NCBI GenBank assembly: GCA_002256205.1
Contig: NKIW01000006.1
Location: 1 to 64,000 of the forward strand
DNA: 64,000 bases
DNA from: Rhizobiales bacterium PAR1
Lineage (GTDB): Bacteria > Pseudomonadota > Alphaproteobacteria > Rhizobiales > Beijerinckiaceae
Direction of reading: 5' to 3'
Positions 56,713-64,000 of the stretch are shown piece after piece. The notes under the pieces are model-generated. The model was not told where the DNA came from. It saw only the letters and a program-made list of their open reading frames with translations, and ran no database searches. The translations under genes were made by a program, and so were the position numbers. How positions within the stretch are numbered: the stretch's first letter is position 1; every line of letters begins with the position of its first letter.

Positions 56713-57849
56713 TCAGAGGGTACGGGCGATCAACTCGCGCATGATCTCATTGGAGCCACCGTAAATCCGGTGGACGCGGGCATCGGCATAAGCGCGGGCG
56801 ATGGGGTACTCCCACATGTAGCCATAGCCACCGTGCAGCTGGAGGCAGGTGTCGAGCACGCGGCCCATCAGCTCGGTGCACCAGTATTTCGCCATCGCCG
56901 CCACCGCTGGATCGAGTGTCTCTGCGTTGCATTCGGCAAGGCAGCGATCGACGAAGACCTGCGCAATCTCGATCTCGGTTTTCACCTCGGCGAGCTTGAA
57001 GCGGGTATTCTGGAACTCGGAAACCGGGGTTCCGAACGCCTTGCGCTCCTTCGTATAGGCGCTCGTCCATTCGAGCGCGGCGGCAGAGGTCGCGACCGCA
57101 CCGATGGCGATCTGAAGCCGTTCCCACGCCAGTTCGTGCCCGAGCATGGGAAAGCCCTTGCCTTCCTCTCCGAGCACGCAATTGAGTGGCACCTTCACGT
57201 TGTCGAAATAAAGCTCGCAGGTATCCTGCGCCTTCATGCCAATTTTCTCGAAGTTCTGGCCTCGCGAGACGCCCGGCAGGGATGCCTCGACCACCAACAG
57301 CGTGATCTCCTTCGAACGGCCCGCCGTGTTCGGCTTCGCCGCGACCAGCAGGAGATCAGCGCATTGGCCATTGGTGATAAAGGTCTTCTGGCCGTTGAGC
57401 ACGAGGTGATCCCCCTCGCGGATGGCTGTCGTGCGGATGGCTTTCAGATCCGAGCCGGCGCTGGGCTCGGTCAGCACAATCGCGCCGATCAATTTGCCCG
57501 AGGCCATTTTCGGCAGCCAGCGTTGCTTCTGCGCCTCGGTGCCGTAATGCAGGATATAGGGCGCAACGATATCGGAATGGGTCGAAAAGCCGGGGCCGGA
57601 GAGGCCGAGCTTCGCCTGTTCCTCGATCAGCACCGCCGAGGTCAGCCGATCCGCACCGAGGCCACCGTATTCCTCCGGCATGTTGACGCAGAGAAGACCC
57701 TGCTCGCCCGCCTTGAGCCAGACCGATTTCGGGGCAACGCCCGCCTTTTCCCATGCCCGGTGATGCGGCACGACCTCGCGCTCGAAGAACTTGCGCGCAG
57801 CATCGCGAAAAGCCGCGTGTTCCTCGGAGAAAATCGTGCGGGACAACAT
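56713..57849 (-). CDS. Acyl-CoA dehydrogenase, first gene of the second alicyclic operon
   Basis: The 378-residue ACAD has LTEPSAGSDLKAIRTTA (about 127-143), ERKAFGTPVSEFQNTRFKLAE, LQLHGGYGYMWEYPIARAY and IYGGSNEIMRELIARTL. The C-terminal YGGSNE block resembles long-chain/isovaleryl-type enzymes, whose catalytic Glu is on another helix. The ATG at 57849 gives MLSRTIFSEEH; an ATG at 57870 (MRNPAV) is also possible. It probably introduces the double bond after CoA activation. A 43-bp nested palindrome with promoter-like sequence lies upstream. Confidence 0.85.
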   Translation of the reverse strand: MLSRTIFSEEHAAFRDAARKFFEREVVPHHRAWEKAGVAPKSVWLKAGEQGLLCVNMPEEYGGLGADRLTSAVLIEEQAKLGLSGPGFSTHSDIVAPYILHYGTEAQKQRWLPKMASGKLIGAIVLTEPSAGSDLKAIRTTAIREGDHLVLNGQKTFITNGQCADLLLVAAKPNTAGRSKEITLLVVEASLPGVSRGQNFEKIGMKAQDTCELYFDNVKVPLNCVLGEEGKGFPMLGHELAWERLQIAIGAVATSAAALEWTSAYTKERKAFGTPVSEFQNTRFKLAEVKTEIEIAQVFVDRCLAECNAETLDPAVAAMAKYWCTELMGRVLDTCLQLHGGYGYMWEYPIARAYADARVHRIYGGSNEIMRELIARTL

Positions 57850-57899
57850 CGTCACGGCAGGGTTCCTCATCTCATCAAGCCTGCACGCGGCAAGCTGCT

Positions 57900-57942
57900 C
57901 TCTTGACTGAATGACTATTCATTCACAGATCAGAGTCAAGAG
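57900..57942 (-). promoter_or_regulatory. Promoter and nested palindromic operator of the second alicyclic operon
   Basis: TGAATGA-CTAT-TCATTCA (57908-57925) is a 7-bp perfect palindrome like TetR-family operators of acyl-CoA pathways. An outer 9-bp inverted repeat CTCTTGACT / AGTCAAGAG occupies 57900-57908 and 57934-57942. On the minus strand TTGACT within the outer arm could be a -35 with the -10 inside the inner palindrome, so a bound repressor would block it. Confidence 0.5.
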
Positions 57943-58063
57943 TGTTTACAAGCCTGTGGCACCCTCATGATGTGTTTTGAGAAGGACTCCCCGAAAGCAG
58001 CGGAAGCGAGGAAAGAGGCAAAAGCGGAGAGAGGCACTTCATGCGCCGCGTCGGTAGTCGGCG

Positions 58064-58105
58064 TTGATTATATCAAGGCATTGGCATATCTTGCTGATCC
58101 AAGAT
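58064..58105 (+). promoter_or_regulatory. Two palindromes upstream of the badR-like gene
   Basis: TTGAT-TAT-ATCAA (58064-58076) and ATCTTG-CTGATC-CAAGAT (58088-58105) lie 29-70 bases before the ATG at 58134. MarR proteins usually bind such short palindromes near their own promoter, so autoregulation is likely. Confidence 0.45.
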
Positions 58106-58133
58106 CAATTTTCCCGCCAACGCCCGGTACCTG

Positions 58134-58577
58134 ATGACCTTCGACGTCGCCAATCGCCTGTTCTTCCGATTGTATCAGTCCTCGAACCTGATGCACAAGA
58201 ACGGTACGCGCTATGTCAGCGACTTTGGCGCGACGACGCAACAATGGGCGGTCATCGGCGCGCTGGCGCGGCCAATTGCCCGTGAAAAGGGGATGTCGGT
58301 CAAGGATCTGATCGAATTTCTGCTGCTCAGCCGCCAGAATTTGTCCGCTGTGCTTGATCGCCTTGAGGCGCGGCACTGGGTCGAGCGTGTGAAAGACCCG
58401 GACGACGGGCGGACACGACTCATTCGCCTTACACCCGAGGGCGAGACGCAATGGGCCGCAATGCTGGGGCCGATCCAGTCGTTCTATACCGAGGCGCTCA
58501 AGGGGCTGAGCGAGGAGGAACAGGTTCAGCTCTATCGCCTGCTCGACCGACTAAGGGACGGACTTGAGAGGTTATAG
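58134..58577 (+). CDS. badR: MarR-family regulator, BadR-like
   Basis: The 147-residue winged-helix protein has TTQQWAVIGALARP, MSVKDLIEFLLLSRQNLSAVLDRLEARHWVERV (HTH) and the wing KDPDDGRTRLIRLTPEG. In R. palustris BadR represses cyclohexanecarboxylate genes and responds to 2-ketocyclohexanecarboxyl-CoA; this gene lies between the two alicyclic operons, in agreement. It is convergent with pimD (6-bp overlap of the stop ends). No clear ribosome site precedes the ATG. The name rests on context as well as family. Confidence 0.7.
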   Translation: MTFDVANRLFFRLYQSSNLMHKNGTRYVSDFGATTQQWAVIGALARPIAREKGMSVKDLIEFLLLSRQNLSAVLDRLEARHWVERVKDPDDGRTRLIRLTPEGETQWAAMLGPIQSFYTEALKGLSEEEQVQLYRLLDRLRDGLERL

Positions 58578-59723
58578 CGATTCCAGCAGGCTCTCCGCGT
58601 TCGCCAGCAGATCAAGGTGATGGTCGCGATCACCGAACTGCTGCTCGATCACGGTCAGGCGCTTGAAGAGATGACCGACCTTGTATTCCATCGTCACACC
58701 GATGCCGCCATGAAGCTGGATCGCCTGCTGGCCGATAAAGCGCGCAGCGCAGGCAATATGCGCTTTGACAGCGGATATCGCACACGAACGGGCCGCCGCA
58801 TCCGTCTCGGACAGCGCCATCGTGGCATAGGCCGCCATGCTGCGCGCCTCCTCCAGCACCACAAACATCTCTGCCGCGCGATGTTGAAGCGCCTGAAACG
58901 AGCCGATGGCGACGCCGAATTGCTGGCGCGTTTTGAGATACTCCACCGTCATCGAAACGGCTTCATCCATCACACCAAAGGCTTCGCTCGCGAGCGCCGC
59001 GATCACCTCATCATAGGCGCGCTCAATCGCCGGCAAGGCACCTGCGGTATCCCCCAGCACAGCCTCGTCTGGAACGAAGACATCCGACAGTGTGATATCC
59101 GCGATGCGCGCACCATCCTGCGTGCGGTGTTCGATGCGCGTGACGCCGGGCGCGTCGGCCTCGACGAGAAAGAGGCCAATGCCCGTACGCGCGCCGATCA
59201 GGCCCGATGTGCGGGCTGAAACAATCAGCCGATGCGCCTGCGCGCCGAAAGGCACGTGTACTTTCTCGCCTGTAATCTTGTAGCCACCCCGCACGCGGGC
59301 AGCGTGCGTCCCGACATGCGCGAGATGCCAACGCGCTTCAGGATCGGCATGAGCGAAGGCCATGCGGCATTCGCCCGCTGCAAGGGCCGGAATGAGCGCC
59401 GCGCGCTGCTCTACCGAGGCGGCATGGCGTAGAATGGCACCGGTTAGCACGATTTCCGCGAGGTAGGGTTCAACAACCAACGCCCGTCCCATGGCTTCCA
59501 TGACAAGCATGATCTCGACCGCGCCACCGCCAAAGCCGCCATCGGTTTCGGAAAACGGCAGGCCGAGCAGGCCAAGATCGGCAAATCCAGCCCAAACGGC
59601 CGCACTCTGGCCTTCAGGCGTCGCCAGGATCGTGGTGCGGGCGGCGAAATCATAGGTGTCGCCGAGAAAGCGCGTCACGCTGTCTTTGAGGAGTTGCTGT
59701 TCTTCGGTGAGCGTGAAATCCAT
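58572..59723 (-). CDS. pimD: Acyl-CoA dehydrogenase, pimeloyl-CoA dehydrogenase small subunit-like (PimD)
   Basis: The 383-residue ACAD has MDFTLTEEQQLLKDSVTRFLGD at the start and YLKTRQQFGVAIGSFQALQHRAAEMF, with the C-terminal AIQLHGGIGVTMEYKVGHLFKRL. It lacks the usual YEGT-type catalytic block near the end (FGDRDHHL instead). This is the pattern of the second subunit of paired ACADs. It is directly downstream of PimC-like (2 bp). With PimC it would oxidise pimeloyl-CoA from BadI. The ATG at 59723 was chosen; the frame upstream overlaps pimC. Confidence 0.8.
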   Translation of the reverse strand: MDFTLTEEQQLLKDSVTRFLGDTYDFAARTTILATPEGQSAAVWAGFADLGLLGLPFSETDGGFGGGAVEIMLVMEAMGRALVVEPYLAEIVLTGAILRHAASVEQRAALIPALAAGECRMAFAHADPEARWHLAHVGTHAARVRGGYKITGEKVHVPFGAQAHRLIVSARTSGLIGARTGIGLFLVEADAPGVTRIEHRTQDGARIADITLSDVFVPDEAVLGDTAGALPAIERAYDEVIAALASEAFGVMDEAVSMTVEYLKTRQQFGVAIGSFQALQHRAAEMFVVLEEARSMAAYATMALSETDAAARSCAISAVKAHIACAARFIGQQAIQLHGGIGVTMEYKVGHLFKRLTVIEQQFGDRDHHLDLLANAESLLESL

Positions 59724-59725
59724 GC

Positions 59726-60907
59726 TCAGAGCCCCAGAATCTGCTTGGCGATGATGGTGCGCTGAATCTCGTTCGAGCCGCCATAGATCGAGAGTTTCCT
59801 CAGGTTGAAATAGCTTGCCATGCTGCCGCGCGCCCAATCGTAGCCTTCCGGTCCCGCATCGTCATGGTGCAGGCAAGCCGCCGGGCCGATGACTTCCATC
59901 AGGAGTTCCGTTGTCGCCTGCTGAAGCTCAGAGCCGCGGATTTTCAGGATCGAGGTCGCCGGGTTCGGCTTGCCCTTTTCGTGGTCGCGCTCATCCGCCA
60001 CGACGCGAAACAGCGTCATTTCCAGCGCCTTGGCCTGAATTTCCAACGCGGCCAGCTTGCGGCGGAAGGTATGGTTCTCCAGCAGGGGTCGTCCGCCATC
60101 TGGCACGCCGGCGGCCAGCTCGCGGATGCGGCGCAGCCGCGCCTTCACCAGCCCGATACGCGCCTGACCGTGGCGCTCGTTGCCCAGCAGGAACTTGGCG
60201 TAATCCCAGCCCTTGTTCTCCTCACCAACGAGGTTTTCGACCGGCACGCGGACGGAATCGAAGAAAATCTCGTTGATCTCATGGCTGCCGTCGATCATCT
60301 CGATGGGGCGCAATGTCACACCGAGAGACTTCATGTCGACCAAAAGAAAAGAGATTCCCTGCTGCTTTTTGGCGGCAGGATCGGTGCGGGCCAGCACGAA
60401 AATCCAGTCGGCATGCTGAGCGAGCGTGGTCCAGGTCTTTTGCCCGTCGAGGATATAGTGTTCACCCTCGCGCGTGGCACGGGTTTTGAGCGCGGCGAGG
60501 TCGGAACCCGCGCCGGGCTCGGAAAAGCCCTGACACCACCAGTCTTCCAGTGTGAGAATGCGCGGCAGGAAGCGCTTTTTCTGCGCTTCGGAGCCAAAGG
60601 TATAGATCACCGGGCCGACCATCGAGACGCCGAAGGAGAGCAGTTCCGGTGCCGGAAACTGCTGGATTTCGTCGCGGAAAATCATCTGTTTGACAGGATC
60701 CCAGCCGGTGCCGCCCCACTCGACCGGCCAATGCGGCGCTGACCAACCCTTGGCGTGGAGAATGCGCGTCCATTCGGTCTGTTCGTCGCGGGTGAGCTTG
60801 CGGCCTTGCTTCAGCTTCTGCGAGAAGCCTGCCGGCAGATGGGCGCGGATGAACGCCCGCACCTCAGCGCGGAACGCCTGTTCCTCCCCGGTGAAGCGCA
60901 GGTCCAT
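59726..60907 (-). CDS. pimC: Acyl-CoA dehydrogenase, pimeloyl-CoA dehydrogenase large subunit-like (PimC)
   Basis: The 393-residue ACAD starts MDLRFTGEEQAFRAEVRAF and has HAKGWSAPHWPVEWGGTGW, QGFSEPGAGSDLAALKTRA (FAD/substrate region) and FNLRKLSIYGGSNEIQRTIIAKQILGL. Tandem large/small ACAD pairs of this type, PimC-PimD, oxidise pimeloyl- and other dicarboxylyl-CoA. The placement right after badI, which makes pimeloyl-CoA, fits this. No beta-oxidation genes for the later steps are seen in the window. Confidence 0.85.
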   Translation of the reverse strand: MDLRFTGEEQAFRAEVRAFIRAHLPAGFSQKLKQGRKLTRDEQTEWTRILHAKGWSAPHWPVEWGGTGWDPVKQMIFRDEIQQFPAPELLSFGVSMVGPVIYTFGSEAQKKRFLPRILTLEDWWCQGFSEPGAGSDLAALKTRATREGEHYILDGQKTWTTLAQHADWIFVLARTDPAAKKQQGISFLLVDMKSLGVTLRPIEMIDGSHEINEIFFDSVRVPVENLVGEENKGWDYAKFLLGNERHGQARIGLVKARLRRIRELAAGVPDGGRPLLENHTFRRKLAALEIQAKALEMTLFRVVADERDHEKGKPNPATSILKIRGSELQQATTELLMEVIGPAACLHHDDAGPEGYDWARGSMASYFNLRKLSIYGGSNEIQRTIIAKQILGL

Positions 60908-60931
60908 GGCAATCTTCCTCTGCTCGCAGCG

Positions 60932-61735
60932 TCAGCCGCCGGGCTTCTTCTGCGCGTGCTTGCGGAAATCGGGCTTGCGCTTCTCGCGGAAGGCATTGCC
61001 GCCTTCTTTCGATTCATCCGTATCGTAATAGAGGCTGAGGGCGTGCATCCCCATCGAGGAAATGCCTCTGATGCTCTCGGTGTCGGCGTTGAACGAGCGC
61101 TTGGCGAGCGCGAGCGCGCCGGGGCTTCGCTCCATGAGTTCGGCGCACCAGCGATCAACCTCGGCATCGAGTTCCTCATGCGGGACGACCGCGTTGACGA
61201 GGCCCAGCGCGAGCGCTTCCGCGGCAGTGTAGCGCCGGCACATGTACCAGATTTCGCGCGCCTTTTTCTCGCCGACGATGCGGGCGAGATAGGCCGTGCC
61301 AAACCCCGGATCAACAGAGCCGACCTTTGGGCCGACCTGCCCGAACTGCGCCTTGTCTGAGGCAATCGTCAGATCGCAGATCGTCGCGAGCACATTGCCG
61401 CCGCCGATGGCAAAGCCCTGCACCCGGGCAATCACCGGCTTCGGCACATCGCGGATCAGGCTTTGCAGATCCTCGACCGGTAAGCCGATGGTGCCGCGCC
61501 CGTCATATTGCCCATCATGCGCAGATTGATCGCCACCTGTGCAGAAGGCTTTCTCGCCCGCACCCGAGAGCACGATCACGCCGATCTCGCGATCCCAACC
61601 CGCCTTCTGGAAAGCGTGGATCAGTTCATCGACCGTCTGGCCACGGAAAGCGTTGTATTTGTCGGGGCGGTTGATGGTGATCCGTGCAACGCCCTCGGGG
61701 CGGACTTCATAGGTGATATCCTGATAAGTGGTCAT
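60932..61735 (-). CDS. badI: 2-ketocyclohexanecarboxyl-CoA hydrolase BadI
   Basis: Opens the alicyclic ring of 2-ketocyclohexane-1-carboxyl-CoA to pimeloyl-CoA. The 267-residue crotonase-fold protein has AFCTGGDQSAHDGQYDGRGT, RVQGFAIGGGNVLATICD, FGQVGPKVGSVDPGFGTAYL and YYDTDESKEGGNAFREKRKPDFRKH. These match the R. palustris BadI pattern closely from memory. I chose the ATG at 61735 (MTTYQDITYEV), after GGGA. It is between aliA and pimC. A basic extension of about six residues (KKPGG) ends the chain. Confidence 0.93.
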   Translation of the reverse strand: MTTYQDITYEVRPEGVARITINRPDKYNAFRGQTVDELIHAFQKAGWDREIGVIVLSGAGEKAFCTGGDQSAHDGQYDGRGTIGLPVEDLQSLIRDVPKPVIARVQGFAIGGGNVLATICDLTIASDKAQFGQVGPKVGSVDPGFGTAYLARIVGEKKAREIWYMCRRYTAAEALALGLVNAVVPHEELDAEVDRWCAELMERSPGALALAKRSFNADTESIRGISSMGMHALSLYYDTDESKEGGNAFREKRKPDFRKHAQKKPGG

Positions 61736-61755
61736 GATGGTCCCTTCCGACCGCG

Positions 61756-63393
61756 TCACGCTTCGCTTGAAAAGGCTTTGGCGGTTTCCCGCAGCTTGAA
61801 TTTCTGGATCTTGCCGGAGGGCGTGCGCGGCAGATCGGCGACGATCTCCAGCCGTTCCGGCAGGTATTGCATCGCCATTTTCTGCGCCTTGAGATAGTCG
61901 GTCATCTCCTCGAAGGTGAGGCTCGCGCCCTCCCGCAGGGTCACGAAGGCGCAGGCGCGCTCACCGAGGCGTGCATCGGGATAGCCGACAATGGCCAGCG
62001 CGAAGATCGCGGGGTGCTTGTAGAGAAGGTTCTCGACCTCGACGACCGGGATGTTCTCGCCGCCCCGGATGATGATGTCCTTCGAGCGCCCTGCGATGCG
62101 GATGTAGCCTTCGGCATCCATGCGGGCGAGATCGCCGGTATCAAACCAGCCCTCGGCGTCCACCTGCGCGAGGGTCGGGCGCTTCATATAGCCGACGAAG
62201 TTCGAACAGCCCCGGACCTGCAAGCTCCCCTCAACCCCTGCTGCGACCGGCTCACCGAGCGCATTGACGACCCGGACTTCCATACCCGGCAGGGCCACAC
62301 CATCGGTGCCGGTGACCTTGTCCTCGGCATCATCGAGACAGGCGGTGGTCACGGCGCCATTCTCGCTCATGCCCCAGGCGGAGATGATCGCAGCGCCGAG
62401 CGCATCCTTGGCTTTGACAACCAGCGGACGCGGGATCGGCGCACCGGCGGAGACAAAAATCCGCAAGGAAGGCGTCGCTGTGCCGGTCTTGATACAAAAA
62501 TCCGAGAGATCATTCAGAAAAGGCGTCGCGCCCATGGTGAAGGTCGCGCCAAAGCCGGTGATCTGCGCCGCCATGGTTTCGGCGACGAAAATATCCTGCA
62601 GAACAGCCGTTGAGCCCAACATCGCGGGCAGCACGAGCCCGTACATGAAGCCAAGCTGATGCGCCATTGGCGAAGGCATGTGGATCACATCCTCGCGGCC
62701 GAGCTTCAGCCGTTCGGCAAAGGGCACGAGGTTCGAGAGCATGGTGTTGGAGGTATGGCTGACGCCTTTCGGCTCGCCCGTGGTCCCTGAGGTATAAAGA
62801 AGCTGGATTACGGCATCGGGCGAGAGCTTTCTTGCCGCCAAGGTGGCGCGTTCGGCCGGCGAGGCATCCCGCGCGAAGAGCGTGTCGAAATCCTCCGCAC
62901 CCGCGCCATCGATCACGAAGAGATGCTCCAACGACGGCACCGCTGCCTTGACGCCGAGGCCAATCGCCCGGTGATCGACGCCACGAAACATCGCCGGAAC
63001 GACGAGCACCTTGGATTGCGCAAGGCCGAGCATGAAGGTGAGTTCACGTTCGCGGAAAATGATCATCAGCGGGTTGGAAATCGCGCCGATCTTCAGTGCC
63101 GCGAGGTGCAGCACCGTGAATTGCCACCAGTTCGGGAGCTGGAACGAGACGACATCACCCTCGCCGACGCCGCGCCGGGAGAGGCCAATCGCGAGGTCAT
63201 CCGAGAGCCGATCCAGTTCGGCGAAGGTCAGGCGGGTCTCGATTCCCGTTTCCGCGCGCGGGGCGATGACCGCGGTTTTTCCCGGAAGCGCGGCGACCTG
63301 CGCGCGGAAATGATCAAGCAGGGTCTTGTCCTGCCAGAGGCCAGCTTCGACCATCGCGGCGCGGCGATGCGCGGGATCGAGAACATGCGTCAT
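61756..63393 (-). CDS. aliA: Cyclohexanecarboxylate-CoA ligase AliA
   Basis: Activates cyclohexanecarboxylate (and probably cyclohexene carboxylates) to the CoA thioester. The 545-residue AMP-forming ligase has the P-loop YTSGTTGEPKGV (about 195-206), SPMAHQLGFMYG, AWGMSENGAVTT (A5) and GRSKDIIIRGGENIPVVEVE, with the terminal lysine in TPSGKIQKFKL. The length and surrounding genes match AliA. I chose the ATG at 63393 (MTHVLDPAHRR); the frame continues to 63711 over aliB. It lies 59 bp after aliB. Confidence 0.88.
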   Translation of the reverse strand: MTHVLDPAHRRAAMVEAGLWQDKTLLDHFRAQVAALPGKTAVIAPRAETGIETRLTFAELDRLSDDLAIGLSRRGVGEGDVVSFQLPNWWQFTVLHLAALKIGAISNPLMIIFRERELTFMLGLAQSKVLVVPAMFRGVDHRAIGLGVKAAVPSLEHLFVIDGAGAEDFDTLFARDASPAERATLAARKLSPDAVIQLLYTSGTTGEPKGVSHTSNTMLSNLVPFAERLKLGREDVIHMPSPMAHQLGFMYGLVLPAMLGSTAVLQDIFVAETMAAQITGFGATFTMGATPFLNDLSDFCIKTGTATPSLRIFVSAGAPIPRPLVVKAKDALGAAIISAWGMSENGAVTTACLDDAEDKVTGTDGVALPGMEVRVVNALGEPVAAGVEGSLQVRGCSNFVGYMKRPTLAQVDAEGWFDTGDLARMDAEGYIRIAGRSKDIIIRGGENIPVVEVENLLYKHPAIFALAIVGYPDARLGERACAFVTLREGASLTFEEMTDYLKAQKMAMQYLPERLEIVADLPRTPSGKIQKFKLRETAKAFSSEA

Positions 63394-63452
63394 GGGTCCG
63401 TCTCCTCGAAGATGAGCGGATTGTTCCGCTTCGTATGGCCAGTTTCTTATGG

Positions 63453-64000
63453 TCAATTTCTCGCGGCCTTCAGCGCTTCGCGGGCGATGATCAGCTTCAT
63501 GATCTGCGCCGTGCCATCGCCGATCTGGAGGCCAAACACGTCGCGTAGACGCTGCTCGAAGGGCAGATCGACGCTCCAGCCAGCGTGGCCGTGCATCAGC
63601 AGGCAAGTCTGGACGACCTCGAACGCAAGCTTCGGCGCCCACCACTTGCACATCGCGGCCTCGGAGGTATGCGGCGCGCCCGCATCCTTCGCCGCCAGCG
63701 TGCGATAGCAAAGAAGCCGTGCTGCCGTGACCATGGTTTCCGCCTCGGCCAACGGAAAGGTCACGCCCTGATTATCAGCAAGCGGCTTGCCGAACGCCTT
63801 GCGCTCGCTGATGTATTTCCATGTCTCCGCCAGTGAGACGCGCGCCACCGCGAGGCATTGCAGCCCGATCAACGCGCGCGAGAAATCAAACCCCTGCATT
63901 ACCTGCACGAAGCCGGACCCTTCCGTACCAAGGCGATTGGCCGCCGGAACACGGACCTTGTCGAAGAAAATCGAACCGCGCCCCACCGCATGCTGTCCAA
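63453..64000 (-). CDS. aliB: Cyclohexanecarboxyl-CoA dehydrogenase AliB (partial, cut by window edge)
   Basis: The C-terminal ~180 residues of an acyl-CoA dehydrogenase; the N-terminus lies beyond base 64000. Visible are RGSIFFDKVRVPAANRLG, ISERKAFGKPLADNQGVTF and HGHAGWSVDLPFEQRLRDVFGLQIGDGTAQIMKLIIARE. At the position of the usual catalytic Glu (YEGT) it has Asp in IGDGT, a feature of ACADs acting on alicyclic CoA esters. It would convert cyclohexanecarboxyl-CoA to cyclohex-1-enecarboxyl-CoA. It precedes aliA, badI, pimC and pimD. Confidence 0.8.
   Translation of the reverse strand, partial: GQHAVGRGSIFFDKVRVPAANRLGTEGSGFVQVMQGFDFSRALIGLQCLAVARVSLAETWKYISERKAFGKPLADNQGVTFPLAEAETMVTAARLLCYRTLAAKDAGAPHTSEAAMCKWWAPKLAFEVVQTCLLMHGHAGWSVDLPFEQRLRDVFGLQIGDGTAQIMKLIIAREALKAARN

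Overview
The window looks like chromosome of a high-GC alphaproteobacterium of the order Hyphomicrobiales (Rhizobiales). Four things support this: the rnd-lptC-lptA-lptB-rpoN-hpf-ptsN and trmB-rimP-nusA-ylxR-infB-rbfA-truB-rpsO-pnp gene orders, the divergent pcaQ/pca layout, the Rhodopseudomonas-like cou, bad, ali and pim families, and copies of a Rhizobiales-type intergenic palindrome. The genus cannot be told from sequence reading alone.

Layout. 1-3360: an AT-richer accessory patch holding a type II restriction-modification pair (tail-to-tail methyltransferase and endonuclease) and a frameshifted HTH regulator, abutting tRNA-Ser(GGA). 3.7-11.4 kb: msrA, a YqhA-type membrane protein, then the LPS-transport/sigma-54/PTS-Ntr block on the minus strand. 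11.6-16.8 kb: protocatechuate branch of the beta-ketoadipate pathway (pcaCHGB with divergent pcaQ; pcaD absent) next to a VOC-fold ring-cleavage dioxygenase. 16.9-20.9 kb: urate-to-allantoin/allantoate genes (hiuH and a PuuE-UraD fusion), pgi and an isochorismatase-family hydrolase. 21-34.3 kb: translation and RNA-decay block (pnp to rimP), trmB, metK. 34.5-36.7 kb: XRE regulator and lnt.

36.8-48.6 kb: a hydroxycinnamate (ferulate/p-coumarate-type) module. It has a feruloyl-CoA synthase, a crotonase, an amidohydrolase, an SDR and an acyl-CoA dehydrogenase, followed by a branched-chain-type ABC importer whose permease and ATPase are fused, and a divergent CouR-like MarR regulator with a palindrome sitting on the importer promoter. 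48.6-49.7 kb: gentisate 1,2-dioxygenase.

49.8-64 kb: two head-to-tail minus-strand operons for alicyclic acyl-CoA degradation, separated by a badR-like MarR gene. The operon entering from the right edge (aliB partial, aliA, badI, pimC, pimD) is cyclohexanecarboxylate to pimeloyl-CoA degradation. It lacks the hydratase and hydroxyacyl-CoA dehydrogenase steps, which are present in the second operon (badK-like and badH-like). The second operon also carries its own ligase, acyl-CoA dehydrogenase and SDR, a BadI/MenB-type ring hydrolase, an IpdAB-like fused CoA-transferase and a thioesterase. It therefore has two potential ring-opening enzymes and is the best candidate here for an undescribed pathway, possibly for a bicyclic or substituted alicyclic acid.

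Together the window describes a soil- or plant-associated organism funnelling lignin-type phenylpropanoids, protocatechuate, gentisate and alicyclic acids into central metabolism. All functional calls are from reading translated sequence and gene context; no database search was run.
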